A stretch of DNA of 64,000 bases from assembly GCA_947087275.1 (NCBI GenBank), contig CAMUBZ010000001.1, positions 1 to 64,000 on the forward strand. Direction: 5' to 3'. Below, piece after piece: positions 15,233 to 23,358 of the stretch. Origin of the DNA: an uncultured Candidatus Saccharibacteria bacterium (GTDB lineage Bacteria; Patescibacteriota; Saccharimonadia; Saccharimonadales; Saccharimonadaceae). The position numbers and the translations under genes are program-made. The notes below the pieces were generated by a model. It was not told the DNA's origin and searched no databases. It saw only the letters and a program-made list of their open reading frames with translations. Each line of letters starts with the position of its first letter. The stretch's first letter is position 1.

Positions 15233-18145
15233 ATGAAATACAAAGCAGGACAGAGACGACGTGCGAGCGAGTATGAACCCGCGCTAGTAGAGTGGTGGAA
15301 GAAAAATAAGACTTTTGAGAAATCAGTCGAGCAACGGCCAGAGGATGATTCGTATGTCTTCTATGACGGACCTCCGTTTATCACAGGGATGCCACATCAC
15401 GGGACGTTGCTTAGTAGCATCGTCAAGGATGCGGTGCCGCGGTATTGGACGATGCGGGGTAAGCGTGTGGAACGGCGCTGGGGTTGGGATTGCCATGGTT
15501 TGCCAGCCGAGAATTTTGTGGAAAAGCAGTTAGGAATCACTGATCGGCGCGAAATTGGCACCAAGTGGAGCCTGGAGGATTATATCCTGAAGGCGCGCGA
15601 GAGCATGGTGGCGAATTCGGAAACTTGGGAGGGAACGATTGACCGGATTGGGCGCTGGGTGGACTTTAAGGGGGCGTATCGCACGATGGACAAGAACTTT
15701 ATGGAGTCGGTCTGGTGGGCGTTCAAGACTTTGTATGAGAAAGGGAAGATCTACGAAGGCCGCAAGGTGTTGATGTATGATACGAAGTTTGCCACGCCGG
15801 TGTCGAAGTCTGAGGTGACAATGGATAACGATGCGTATCAGACGGTAACAGATCCGAGTGCGTATGTACGTTTCAAGATTACGGATCAAGCATGGCCAGA
15901 TACGTGTTTGCTGGCTTGGACCACGACGCCCTGGACGTTGCCAGCGAATATGGCGTTGGCGGTGAACCCAGAGATGGAATATATTGCCGTGCGGGTGACC
16001 GGGATGCACGAAACTATGATTTTAGCAAAGAGTCGGGCAGAGAAGGTACTAGAAGGCCGCGATTGGGAAGAGATTAAAAACTTTCAGGGTAAAGATTTGC
16101 TTGGCTTGACATATGAGCCAATCTGTGCTACAATAGAGGCAGAATCTAAGTTGAAAGACACTTGGACGGTTCTTAGTGGGGATTTTGTCTCAGATGTGGA
16201 CGGCACAGGTATCGTGCACATTGCGCCGGCGTATGGTGAGGATGATTACTTGTTGGCGCAGGTACACGAGGTGGACTTTGTGGATGTCTTGGACGAATAC
16301 GGCTACTATTTGCCAGAGGTGGCCGAGAAATTGCATGCGCTAGGTGTGCGTGATACTGACGAAAAAGGAATTGAGATTTGGGCGGGGAATAAATTCATTG
16401 CCAAATACTTGGAAGAGGCGGGGATTGTTTGGAAAATCGAATACATCAAGCATGAATATCCGTTTAACCCTCGCAGTAAGCAACGGATTATGTATCGTGC
16501 GTTTCCGAGTTGGTTCTTTGATATTCAGGGTAGCAAGCCGCTGATGATTGAGAAGAATGAGCAGGTAAACTGGTTCCCAGAGTATCTGAAGCATGGGCGG
16601 TTTGAGAAGAACATTGAGCAGGCGCCGGATTGGAATCTTTCTCGTGACCGGTTCTGGGCGACAGCGATGCCGGTGTGGAAAGGTGATAAAGGCACGGTGA
16701 AAGTGGTGGGGAGTTACGCCGAGCTGAAGGAACTTTCTGGGGTGGAGTTGGAAGATTATCACCGGCCTTGGGTAGATGAGATTGAATTTGACATTGATGG
16801 TGAGCACTTCAAGCGAATCGAAAAGGTGTTGGACTGTTGGTTTGAGAGTGGTTCGATGCCCTTTGCGCAACTACACTATCCGTTTGAGAATAAGGAGAAA
16901 TTTGAGCGGAACTATCCGGCGGATTTTATCGTAGAGTATGTGGGCCAGGTGCGGGCGTGGTTCTACTATGTGCACGCGGTCAACACGGCACTGTTTGGTG
17001 AAAACGCCTTCAAAAATGTGATTACGACAGGGACGTTGGCAGGGAATGATGGTCGCAAGATGAGCAAGTCGCTGGGGAATTATACCGACCCGAACGTCTT
17101 GATGGATCAATATTCGGCGGATGCACTTAGGTTTTTGCTACTCTCGAGTCCAGTGCTCTCTGGTGAAGATTTTGCCTTGACCGATAAAGATGTGAGTGAT
17201 GTGCAGCGGAAACTTGCGATGATTTGGAATGTGTATGATTTCTTTACTACTTATGCTGAGGTGGATGGATGGGATTTTGAAACGGCCTGGAAACCAGAAG
17301 GCAAGGCGGTGACTGATTTAGTGAATCCGCTCGACCGTTGGGTGATGAGTCGTTGGCATGAAACGAAGAAGCAGATTATTGAAGGGATGGAAGAATACAA
17401 TATTCCGAAGGCGCTAGCCGGAGTATTGCCGTTTGTGGATGACCTCTCGAACTGGTTTGTACGGCGCAGTCGGCGGCGTTTTTGGAAGAGTGAAGATGAT
17501 AGTGATAAAAATGAGGCGTATTTCACGCTGTATATTGTGCTAGTGAAGATGGCTGAGGCGCTGGCACCATTTGTCCCATTTTTGGCGGAGGAGTTGTATC
17601 AGAATATGACGGGTAGTGGCGAGAGCGTGCATCTTAGGAATTATCCAATGACTTGCGATGTGGATCAGGAGATTTTGGACCAGATGGCGCGCGTGCGGGC
17701 AGTCATCAACGAAGGTTTGGCGCTCCGGATGCAAAAGTCGGATACGGAGGCGCAGATCAAGGTGCGGCAGCCGCTGAACAAATTTGTGTATGCGGGTGAA
17801 CAATTGTCGGACTGGGGCGAAGAAATCGTGCGTGACGAGGTGAATGTAAAGTCGGTGGAACATGGTGCGGAAACGTGGCTGGACAAAAACATTACTGAAG
17901 AGTTGGCGCGTGAAGGGTTTGTGCGCGAGCTGATTCGGGCGGTGCAGGCGGCACGCAAGAAGGCTGGCCTCCAGGTGGACGATCGGATTAAACTGAGTGT
18001 GAGCTGCGTGGTGCCAGAAGAATGGGCGGAGACGTTGAAAGCGGAAGTGTTGGCAACTGGCTTGGCAGAGAACGAGAACTATGCTTATGACGAAATCGCC
18101 AAGGTTAGTGGTGAGAACGTGACGATTAGCTTGGAAAAGGCTTGA
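15233..18145 (+). CDS. ileS: isoleucyl-tRNA synthetase
   Basis: This 970-aa class I synthetase charges tRNA-Ile. It has the HIGH-type motif GMPHHGTLL, the editing domain (WTTTPWTLPANMALAV), the catalytic continuation DCHGLPAE, KMSKS in GRKMSKSLGN, and an anticodon-binding C-terminal part. The start is ATG 15233 behind AAAGGAG. A longer in-frame start at 15167 lies inside the T-box and is rejected. Lack of a C-terminal zinc finger and the motif set fit the eukaryote-like/type 2 IleS seen in CPR. Confidence 0.95.
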   Translation: MKYKAGQRRRASEYEPALVEWWKKNKTFEKSVEQRPEDDSYVFYDGPPFITGMPHHGTLLSSIVKDAVPRYWTMRGKRVERRWGWDCHGLPAENFVEKQLGITDRREIGTKWSLEDYILKARESMVANSETWEGTIDRIGRWVDFKGAYRTMDKNFMESVWWAFKTLYEKGKIYEGRKVLMYDTKFATPVSKSEVTMDNDAYQTVTDPSAYVRFKITDQAWPDTCLLAWTTTPWTLPANMALAVNPEMEYIAVRVTGMHETMILAKSRAEKVLEGRDWEEIKNFQGKDLLGLTYEPICATIEAESKLKDTWTVLSGDFVSDVDGTGIVHIAPAYGEDDYLLAQVHEVDFVDVLDEYGYYLPEVAEKLHALGVRDTDEKGIEIWAGNKFIAKYLEEAGIVWKIEYIKHEYPFNPRSKQRIMYRAFPSWFFDIQGSKPLMIEKNEQVNWFPEYLKHGRFEKNIEQAPDWNLSRDRFWATAMPVWKGDKGTVKVVGSYAELKELSGVELEDYHRPWVDEIEFDIDGEHFKRIEKVLDCWFESGSMPFAQLHYPFENKEKFERNYPADFIVEYVGQVRAWFYYVHAVNTALFGENAFKNVITTGTLAGNDGRKMSKSLGNYTDPNVLMDQYSADALRFLLLSSPVLSGEDFALTDKDVSDVQRKLAMIWNVYDFFTTYAEVDGWDFETAWKPEGKAVTDLVNPLDRWVMSRWHETKKQIIEGMEEYNIPKALAGVLPFVDDLSNWFVRRSRRRFWKSEDDSDKNEAYFTLYIVLVKMAEALAPFVPFLAEELYQNMTGSGESVHLRNYPMTCDVDQEILDQMARVRAVINEGLALRMQKSDTEAQIKVRQPLNKFVYAGEQLSDWGEEIVRDEVNVKSVEHGAETWLDKNITEELAREGFVRELIRAVQAARKKAGLQVDDRIKLSVSCVVPEEWAETLKAEVLATGLAENENYAYDEIAKVSGENVTISLEKA

Positions 18146-18150
18146 GCATA

Positions 18151-18346
18151 TTGACTTTTTCCATCAGGTGTGCTATAATTGAAGTATGAGGTGGTTTTTG
18201 ACGCTTTCAAATTTTTGTGTCAAAGATTAAAACTTGGTTTCTACCTCAGCATATTAGAATTGAGGTAGAAACGAACAAATTTATTTTCTGTACACAGAAA
18301 TGTCGCCAAGATGGCGACATCGGCAGAGTTAGGAGGGAACGTAGCG
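18151..18346 (+). promoter_or_regulatory. shared-type promoter with structured leader
   Basis: TTGACT (18151-18156), 17-nt spacer, TATAAT (18174-18179). The 160-nt leader has stems at 18237-18248/18261-18272 (GTTTCTACCTCA) and 18301-18319 (TGTCGCCA/TGGCGACA). An early GAGGT (18188-18192) could alternatively pair with ACCTC (18243-18247). An AGGAGG site follows. Confidence 0.6.
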
Positions 18347-18922
18347 ATGAAGGAACAGGAAATGATGGATTTTGCTCCGGGAGAGCAGGAAGCGGTACGG
18401 GTTGCGCAGGACTTTTTAGGAGATTCGGTGACGTTGAGAAAGGGGCGGCGACGGAAGAATATATACCGTTGCGCGATAATTTTTTTGACGTGGATGACCT
18501 ATTTTTCTTGTTTGTTACCTTATCTGGTGAACTGGATAATTAGTTGGACTTTTGGCGTAACGGTGGGTGTGCCGCAAGAGGTATATAGTCTGGGTAAATG
18601 GTCTGGAGTGCTGATCGGCCTGCCAATATATGTCGGCGTTCATCATGCGTGGTGTTTGGAGACTGGTTGGCATTTCAAGATTCGACGTGCAACAATCCCC
18701 GGTAAGTTAGTTGCGGCGTTGACGGTGCTCTTTGGACTGTGGCAGTCGGTCTTGCTAACTATACGTGTGTGGCCGTTGCCAGCTAAAACAAGATGGAGCG
18801 ATGTTTTGTGGGTGATAAATTTGACGGGGTTTGTTTTGGCATTGTTGGGGTATTTGGCGGCAGTTTTTTCCATTGAGGCTTTTACTACTGCGTGGCGTGA
18901 GAAGAGTGCAAATGCAGAATAG
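18347..18922 (+). CDS. four-helix membrane protein of unknown function
   Basis: The 191-aa product starts at ATG 18347, chosen because GTTAGGAGGGAA lies 10 nt upstream. A charged cytoplasmic N-terminus (about 40 residues, ending RKGRRRK) precedes four predicted membrane segments near residues 41-62, 76-95, 110-130 and 148-170. No family motif is recognised. Its promoter and long leader match those of the genes at 19230, 20811, 43660 and 53803, suggesting joint control. Confidence 0.7.
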   Translation: MKEQEMMDFAPGEQEAVRVAQDFLGDSVTLRKGRRRKNIYRCAIIFLTWMTYFSCLLPYLVNWIISWTFGVTVGVPQEVYSLGKWSGVLIGLPIYVGVHHAWCLETGWHFKIRRATIPGKLVAALTVLFGLWQSVLLTIRVWPLPAKTRWSDVLWVINLTGFVLALLGYLAAVFSIEAFTTAWREKSANAE

Positions 18923-18981
18923 ACATTAGCTATTGTTGGCTAGTAACATCACAAAATCTTCATATTTCTACCGTAATAATC

Positions 18982-19012
18982 AAAAAGGCTCTCTGTAATG
19001 GGAGCCTTTTTT
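18982..19012 (+). terminator. intrinsic terminator
   Basis: AAAAAGGCTC/GGGAGCC stem followed by TTTTTT ends the membrane-protein transcript. The remainder of 18923-19229 holds only the next promoter and leader. Confidence 0.85.
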
Positions 19013-19035
19013 CGTTGCAAAATATGGTTTACATA

Positions 19036-19229
19036 TTGACTTTTTGGCCAAAGTGTGCTACAATGGAAGCATGAGGGGTTTGCGAAATAAGCATAAACTC
19101 TTCAGGCACCTTGAAAACTAGCTGTAAAGGTAGATTTCAGGTGAGATTTTGGTAACTCGACAATATAGCATTCAGATAAGACTGACAAACAGACAAAAGA
19201 TGACAAATGTAGAAAAGGAGAGGAGAACT
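19036..19229 (+). promoter_or_regulatory. shared-type promoter and long leader
   Basis: TTGACT (19036-19041), 17 nt, TACAAT (19059-19064) in the context AAGTGTGCTACAATGGAAG. The leader of about 155 nt carries short stems and ends in AAGGAGAGGAG. Confidence 0.65.
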
Positions 19230-20537
19230 ATGTGCACGAAAATTCCAACTTGTAATGAAATGGTGAGTTTTACGAACTTGCCGTGTTTTTCCACGATGAG
19301 GCGCTTTGGTATACCCATTTTGAAAGGTGCAGAACCGGAGGAGTCTTTGGTAGTTTATACCAAAACGAATGAGTTCCGGGTGGACCGAACAGGAAAGCGT
19401 ATTACGGAGCGCAACCCAATGGAACCTCTGCAGTGCGAGAATATGCTGGATAGCATGGAACTTGGCTTGACGCAATCCGCGACTGTGTTGTGGGTGAAGG
19501 TGCCTAGCACCTTCTCATGTAGCATGCTACATGAGGGCGAAGATAGTCCTGTTACCGAGGAGATTGATAAGGCCAAGATGGCGGAGTTAATGCGCGGGCA
19601 ATGGGACTTTGCTAAGATGCCGAGTGTCGAATTGGCGCCACCAGCGGAGGCAACTCATTGGCTGGTTTGTCAACCGCTGAATGAGGATACAACTATCGAC
19701 TTGTACTTGGGCATATTGCAACAAAAAGCTAAGGGTATCTGGAAGACAAAAGATAAGATATATTTTATCGTGCCAGTAGGGTACAAGAATGTGGTTTGTG
19801 TGCAGGAGGAAAATGCTGAATCGGATGGATTGATGGATGAGGCGACATTCTTTGAAGCTAACGTCAAACCTTATCGCGAAACGTGCCAAAAGATATTGGA
19901 TGATTGGACTGATGCTGAACGGAAGAAAAAAGAGGCTTTTCCTGAGCTGCAACGTAAAGCCCGGGAATTAGTGCAATCTTATGCTAATTCCGTTGAGGCT
20001 ATGCGCGAAATGGACCCCAAATTTGAGGCAACTGCGTTGATGTTGGACGCTGCTGAAGAAAACTTTATATATGACGAGGTGTTTGAGCCATTAACTCAAG
20101 AAACTATGGAAAAGTTTTTAGGCATATCAAACCAGTTGCAGCAGCAACAAGAGCAGCTGGCGCAAGAACAGCAACAGCAGGCAAATGAGGAAGAAAAGCG
20201 GTTGTCGCGAATTGAGAGTTTCCGGAATGTATTGCGGGACTTAGACGTCAAAATAACCGTCCGGGATTTTGCTGGAATTTTGGTGCAGGAAGTCCCGCCA
20301 AGGTGTTTTGGTAAGACTGTGGAAGCGGATTTGTTGGAAAGTGAGATTGTGATTACAGTCTTAAAATCTGGTAAAAAATGTGAAGAAAGACATTTTTCTT
20401 ACACTGAACCCGGTGAAGCGGATGAGCTGCATGCAATGTTGGTGAAGTTAGGGTTAGATTATTTTAGCGATGATTTGGATGAAAAACCTAAAAAGTGTAG
20501 ATTTTTAGAAAAATTTCTTAATGGCACAAAAGCGTAA
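19230..20537 (+). CDS. hypothetical protein with Q-rich coiled coil
   Basis: The 435-aa protein starts at ATG 19230, with GGAGAGGAG just upstream. It has no signal peptide or clear membrane segment. The N-terminal half is mixed alpha/beta; the middle (about residues 225-335) is strongly helical with a glutamine-rich coiled coil (LQQQQEQLAQEQQQQ); the C-terminal ~90 residues are mixed. No family recognised. Two adjacent perfect DNA palindromes lie inside the gene (19497-19535). Confidence 0.7.
   Translation: MCTKIPTCNEMVSFTNLPCFSTMRRFGIPILKGAEPEESLVVYTKTNEFRVDRTGKRITERNPMEPLQCENMLDSMELGLTQSATVLWVKVPSTFSCSMLHEGEDSPVTEEIDKAKMAELMRGQWDFAKMPSVELAPPAEATHWLVCQPLNEDTTIDLYLGILQQKAKGIWKTKDKIYFIVPVGYKNVVCVQEENAESDGLMDEATFFEANVKPYRETCQKILDDWTDAERKKKEAFPELQRKARELVQSYANSVEAMREMDPKFEATALMLDAAEENFIYDEVFEPLTQETMEKFLGISNQLQQQQEQLAQEQQQQANEEEKRLSRIESFRNVLRDLDVKITVRDFAGILVQEVPPRCFGKTVEADLLESEIVITVLKSGKKCEERHFSYTEPGEADELHAMLVKLGLDYFSDDLDEKPKKCRFLEKFLNGTKA
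19497..19535. repeat. two abutting perfect palindromes in coding DNA
   Basis: AAGGTGCCTAGCACCTT (19497-19513) is directly followed by a 22-bp perfect palindrome centred on AGCATGCT (19514-19535). Both are translated within the 435-aa protein. Confidence 0.8.
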
Positions 20538-20565
20538 CACTGGACCTACCAGAACAGTTAGGAAA

Positions 20566-20600
20566 GCCCTCCGGCTCACTAAGAGTTGGAGGGAATTTTC
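20566..20600 (+). terminator. hairpin terminator
   Basis: CCCTCC/GGAGGG arms with a longer loop and a trailing TTTTC run end the gene at 19230. Confidence 0.55.
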
Positions 20601-20675
20601 TTTGGATTTTTAGTGATTTATAGATGTGGGAGTGGGGAATGTTGCGGATTTTGCAAAAATAAAGCATAAAAGGTA

Positions 20676-20704
20676 TTGACATTTTGGGGCATGTGTGCTA
20701 AGAT
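20676..20704 (+). promoter_or_regulatory. shared-type promoter
   Basis: TTGACA (20676-20681), 17 nt, TAAGAT (20699-20704) after GTGTGC. The leader of about 100 nt is A-rich and ends in AAGGAAAAATC before ATG 20811. Confidence 0.6.
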
Positions 20705-20810
20705 GAAGATAGTTAGATAATAAATAAAAACAATAAACAAACAATATCTAACCATAAAATCAACGCTAAGGCGAGAGTGTAAGCCAAAGCAAAAACAAAA
20801 AGGAAAAATC

Positions 20811-21068
20811 ATGCGTAAAACTAAAATTAAAACTAAACAAGGAGATACCGATATAAAGAATGATATCATCGACTTTAGTACATTGGATACTGAAGGTCGA
20901 GAAGATGATAGAGATACGTGGAATTCAATGCAGTTTCTGTGTGAAACCGATGGAAAGGAGGCGGGCTATAAATCACCAATTATGGTGAGCGAAGAAACTG
21001 TACGACGAATTAAGAATGCAAAGGTAATGGTGCGTGCGTTTGAAGCGCTAAGTGCTGACTTTGTTTGA
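20811..21068 (+). CDS. small hypothetical protein
   Basis: The 85-aa charged, soluble protein has a Lys-rich start (MRKTKIKTKQGDTD) and a helical C-terminus (VSEETVRRIKNAKVMVRAFEALSADFV). It is bracketed by its own promoter and a terminator at 21131-21154. No family recognised. Confidence 0.6.
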   Translation: MRKTKIKTKQGDTDIKNDIIDFSTLDTEGREDDRDTWNSMQFLCETDGKEAGYKSPIMVSEETVRRIKNAKVMVRAFEALSADFV

Positions 21069-21130
21069 GAAAGGAATTATTTACACGATAGATTACTCAT
21101 AGTATAGCGATCAAAATATAACCCGTGAAA

Positions 21131-21154
21131 ACCCGAACTTAAGTTCGGGTTTTT
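21131..21154 (+). terminator. intrinsic terminator
   Basis: CCCGAACTT/AAGTTCGGG perfect stem followed by TTTTT. Confidence 0.85.
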
Positions 21155-21228
21155 GCATTGTGGTTGTGTTTTGGGTGTGTTGGTGCTAGAATTAAGATAA
21201 GGATAATGCTGAGAGGTAGTGCTGGATA

Positions 21229-22968
21229 ATGAGGTCGTTTGAGCGAGATGGGAGCGATGTACTCAATACAGAGGAGTATTGGGAGCAGTTGATGCAATTG
21301 GCGGATAAGATGCCACGCGAGGGCGAGATTGACGTTGAAGCGGAACGAACTGATGACGCTGGTGGACCGAGTCGAGCTGAGCTGGGCACGATTGGCAGTA
21401 AGGCAGCTGCGTCAGTTATAAAGCCAGATGAGGTGATGCAGGCAGGACCGGAAGCGCGCCAGGAATTGGATGCGTGGCTGGAAACCATGAAGGGGAGTCC
21501 GGAAGAGTATTGGCATAAATTAGAAGATAAGTGGTGGTTTGACGAAGAGGCGCCGCTGGATCGGTATGCGATGCCGAAACTTGATGTGTTGATGAATGAG
21601 GCGAGTAAAATGTTGCGGGAGCAGGTGCCTGGGTTGAGTGACGAAGGAGTGCGAACGCGGGCAGAGATGGCGACGAAAGTTGTGTTGCAGGACTTGGCGA
21701 AACGAGAAGCAGAAATGCTGATTGCAACAAAAGATAAATTGGACCGCAAAGGTAATCGCAAATTGGATAAAGGGTGGGATGAAAAATTGTTGCATCGGGC
21801 TTTTTATGAGATGCGCAATCACTTGACGAATTTTTATAAGAGTTATGATTGGGTGAGAGATGGTGTGGCGGGGGATGATTTGACGGAGAATGAGCAGATT
21901 GCGTGGCGGACGGTGGTGGAGCCACAAAAGCCAGGAACTCTCAATATGCGAATTCTGTTGGATAAGTACCCACGACGTGAGGAAGAGGGGGCGGATGAAT
22001 ATTTTGCGCGACTCAAGAATTATACAAGGCAAGACAAGACGCGTGAAGATCAACTAGCGGCGGATGCGAAGTATGAAGCGGAACACCCGCAGCCTGTGGT
22101 GGAAACAGTCAAAAAACAGGAAGTGGAGAGACCTACAGAGAAGCAAGAAACGATACGTAAATTGAGGCCGGATGAGGCGGAAATTGTGTATGCTCCAGTT
22201 CCATTACAGAGTGAAATGGAACAACAAGGCACACGTGGGGTGCGGCAGGATGTGGAAGCATTGCCCTTGGTTGAAGATGTGGTAGAGGTAGGCCCTGTGC
22301 TGAAAACGGAAACTAAGACGGAACCAGTAGATGAGATGACTATGGTAGAACAGACACTTGATATGGCGCAGCAGGTGGCGCGGGTGATGAAACAGGATAA
22401 TGATGTACTGGAGGAATATAATCCGGCCAAGGCGGAGATGGCGGGAATGCTGGATGAATTGGCTGTATTGTTGGTTAATATCCAAGCGGCGCATGAGGCC
22501 TCAAAAGACGATATTGCAGAAGGAAAGCGCCAGAAGGATTTGGGCTTGGTGCCAGATCGTGTGTCGGTAGGTGAATCGGACGATATTCGTCGTGGAGAGC
22601 TGGCCTTGCAGAGTTTGTATGACCGAGGTTACCTTGACCGAGAAACTCCGGCAAGGGCAAATCTGGCATTTTTGCAGGAATTTCAACAACGTGCTGAGGC
22701 TGGAATTAAGAGTGAGAAGATTGAGTTGGAACGAGCAACGCGGGAGGCAGCGAGGGTAGTTGGTAATGATGAAGTTAATACGAAACGGCGAGAAAAAGCA
22801 CGGGATATGGCACAAGAGGCGCGCATGCGGCAGATGGCATACAGTGAATTACTTGAAAAAATTTTACCAGCATTAAGGTATTTGCAGAAAGTAGTACAGG
22901 AGGAAGTGCCAGCGGATGATGCAGAACATATCGTTGAGTTCCCATCGGAGGAGGTGTTGGAAGGTTGA
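21229..22968 (+). CDS. large acidic helical protein, unknown
   Basis: The 579-aa protein is rich in Glu, Asp, Arg and Gln and predicted mostly helical, without signal peptide or membrane segment. A flexible middle (about 290-390) is rich in charged residues, V, P and T. The ATG at 21229 has no clear ribosome site; a TAGAAT box lies about 40 nt upstream. It leads a run of three unknown genes and a surface protein, all on the same strand with short gaps, so they may form one envelope-related unit. No family recognised. Confidence 0.7.
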   Translation: MRSFERDGSDVLNTEEYWEQLMQLADKMPREGEIDVEAERTDDAGGPSRAELGTIGSKAAASVIKPDEVMQAGPEARQELDAWLETMKGSPEEYWHKLEDKWWFDEEAPLDRYAMPKLDVLMNEASKMLREQVPGLSDEGVRTRAEMATKVVLQDLAKREAEMLIATKDKLDRKGNRKLDKGWDEKLLHRAFYEMRNHLTNFYKSYDWVRDGVAGDDLTENEQIAWRTVVEPQKPGTLNMRILLDKYPRREEEGADEYFARLKNYTRQDKTREDQLAADAKYEAEHPQPVVETVKKQEVERPTEKQETIRKLRPDEAEIVYAPVPLQSEMEQQGTRGVRQDVEALPLVEDVVEVGPVLKTETKTEPVDEMTMVEQTLDMAQQVARVMKQDNDVLEEYNPAKAEMAGMLDELAVLLVNIQAAHEASKDDIAEGKRQKDLGLVPDRVSVGESDDIRRGELALQSLYDRGYLDRETPARANLAFLQEFQQRAEAGIKSEKIELERATREAARVVGNDEVNTKRREKARDMAQEARMRQMAYSELLEKILPALRYLQKVVQEEVPADDAEHIVEFPSEEVLEG

Positions 22969-23022
22969 CAGGTAAAAGTGCTTGTGGTAAATTTAAGAAA
23001 AGTCATGTAGAAAGGTATTTGG

Positions 23023-23358
23023 ATGCCAGAAATAAAACCGACGCAAACTAGAATTATCAATACGTTCGTAGATAAAATGATGGCGGACAAAGGTTTGGAT
23101 GCGATGAGTGCTGAAGAACAGGCAGAGTTGAAGAAGAATTTGCGGGTGAAAGTGGAAGAGCAGATTGAGCAGGCGATGTTGCGGGCCTTGAGTGATGCGC
23201 AGTTATTGGAATTGGAGAAGTTAGTGGATGATGGCGTGAGCGACGAGGAATTAGATCGGTTTTTTGCGGATTCGGGTGTGGATTTTACCAAAGCGGCAGA
23301 GCAAGCAATGATTGAATTTCGTAAGGCGTTTTTGGCCAGTGCAGCGGGGGAGATGTAG
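23023..23358 (+). CDS. DUF5663-like small acidic protein
   Basis: The 111-aa protein (MPEIKPTQTRIINTFVDKMM at the start; then LSDAQLLELEKLVDDGVSDE) shares the helical, acidic pattern 'ALSDxQxxELExLxDDxxSDEELxxFF' of DUF5663 and resembles the product at 3247. Its stop is followed directly by the ATG of the 935-aa protein, so the two are coupled. Confidence 0.7.
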   Translation: MPEIKPTQTRIINTFVDKMMADKGLDAMSAEEQAELKKNLRVKVEEQIEQAMLRALSDAQLLELEKLVDDGVSDEELDRFFADSGVDFTKAAEQAMIEFRKAFLASAAGEM

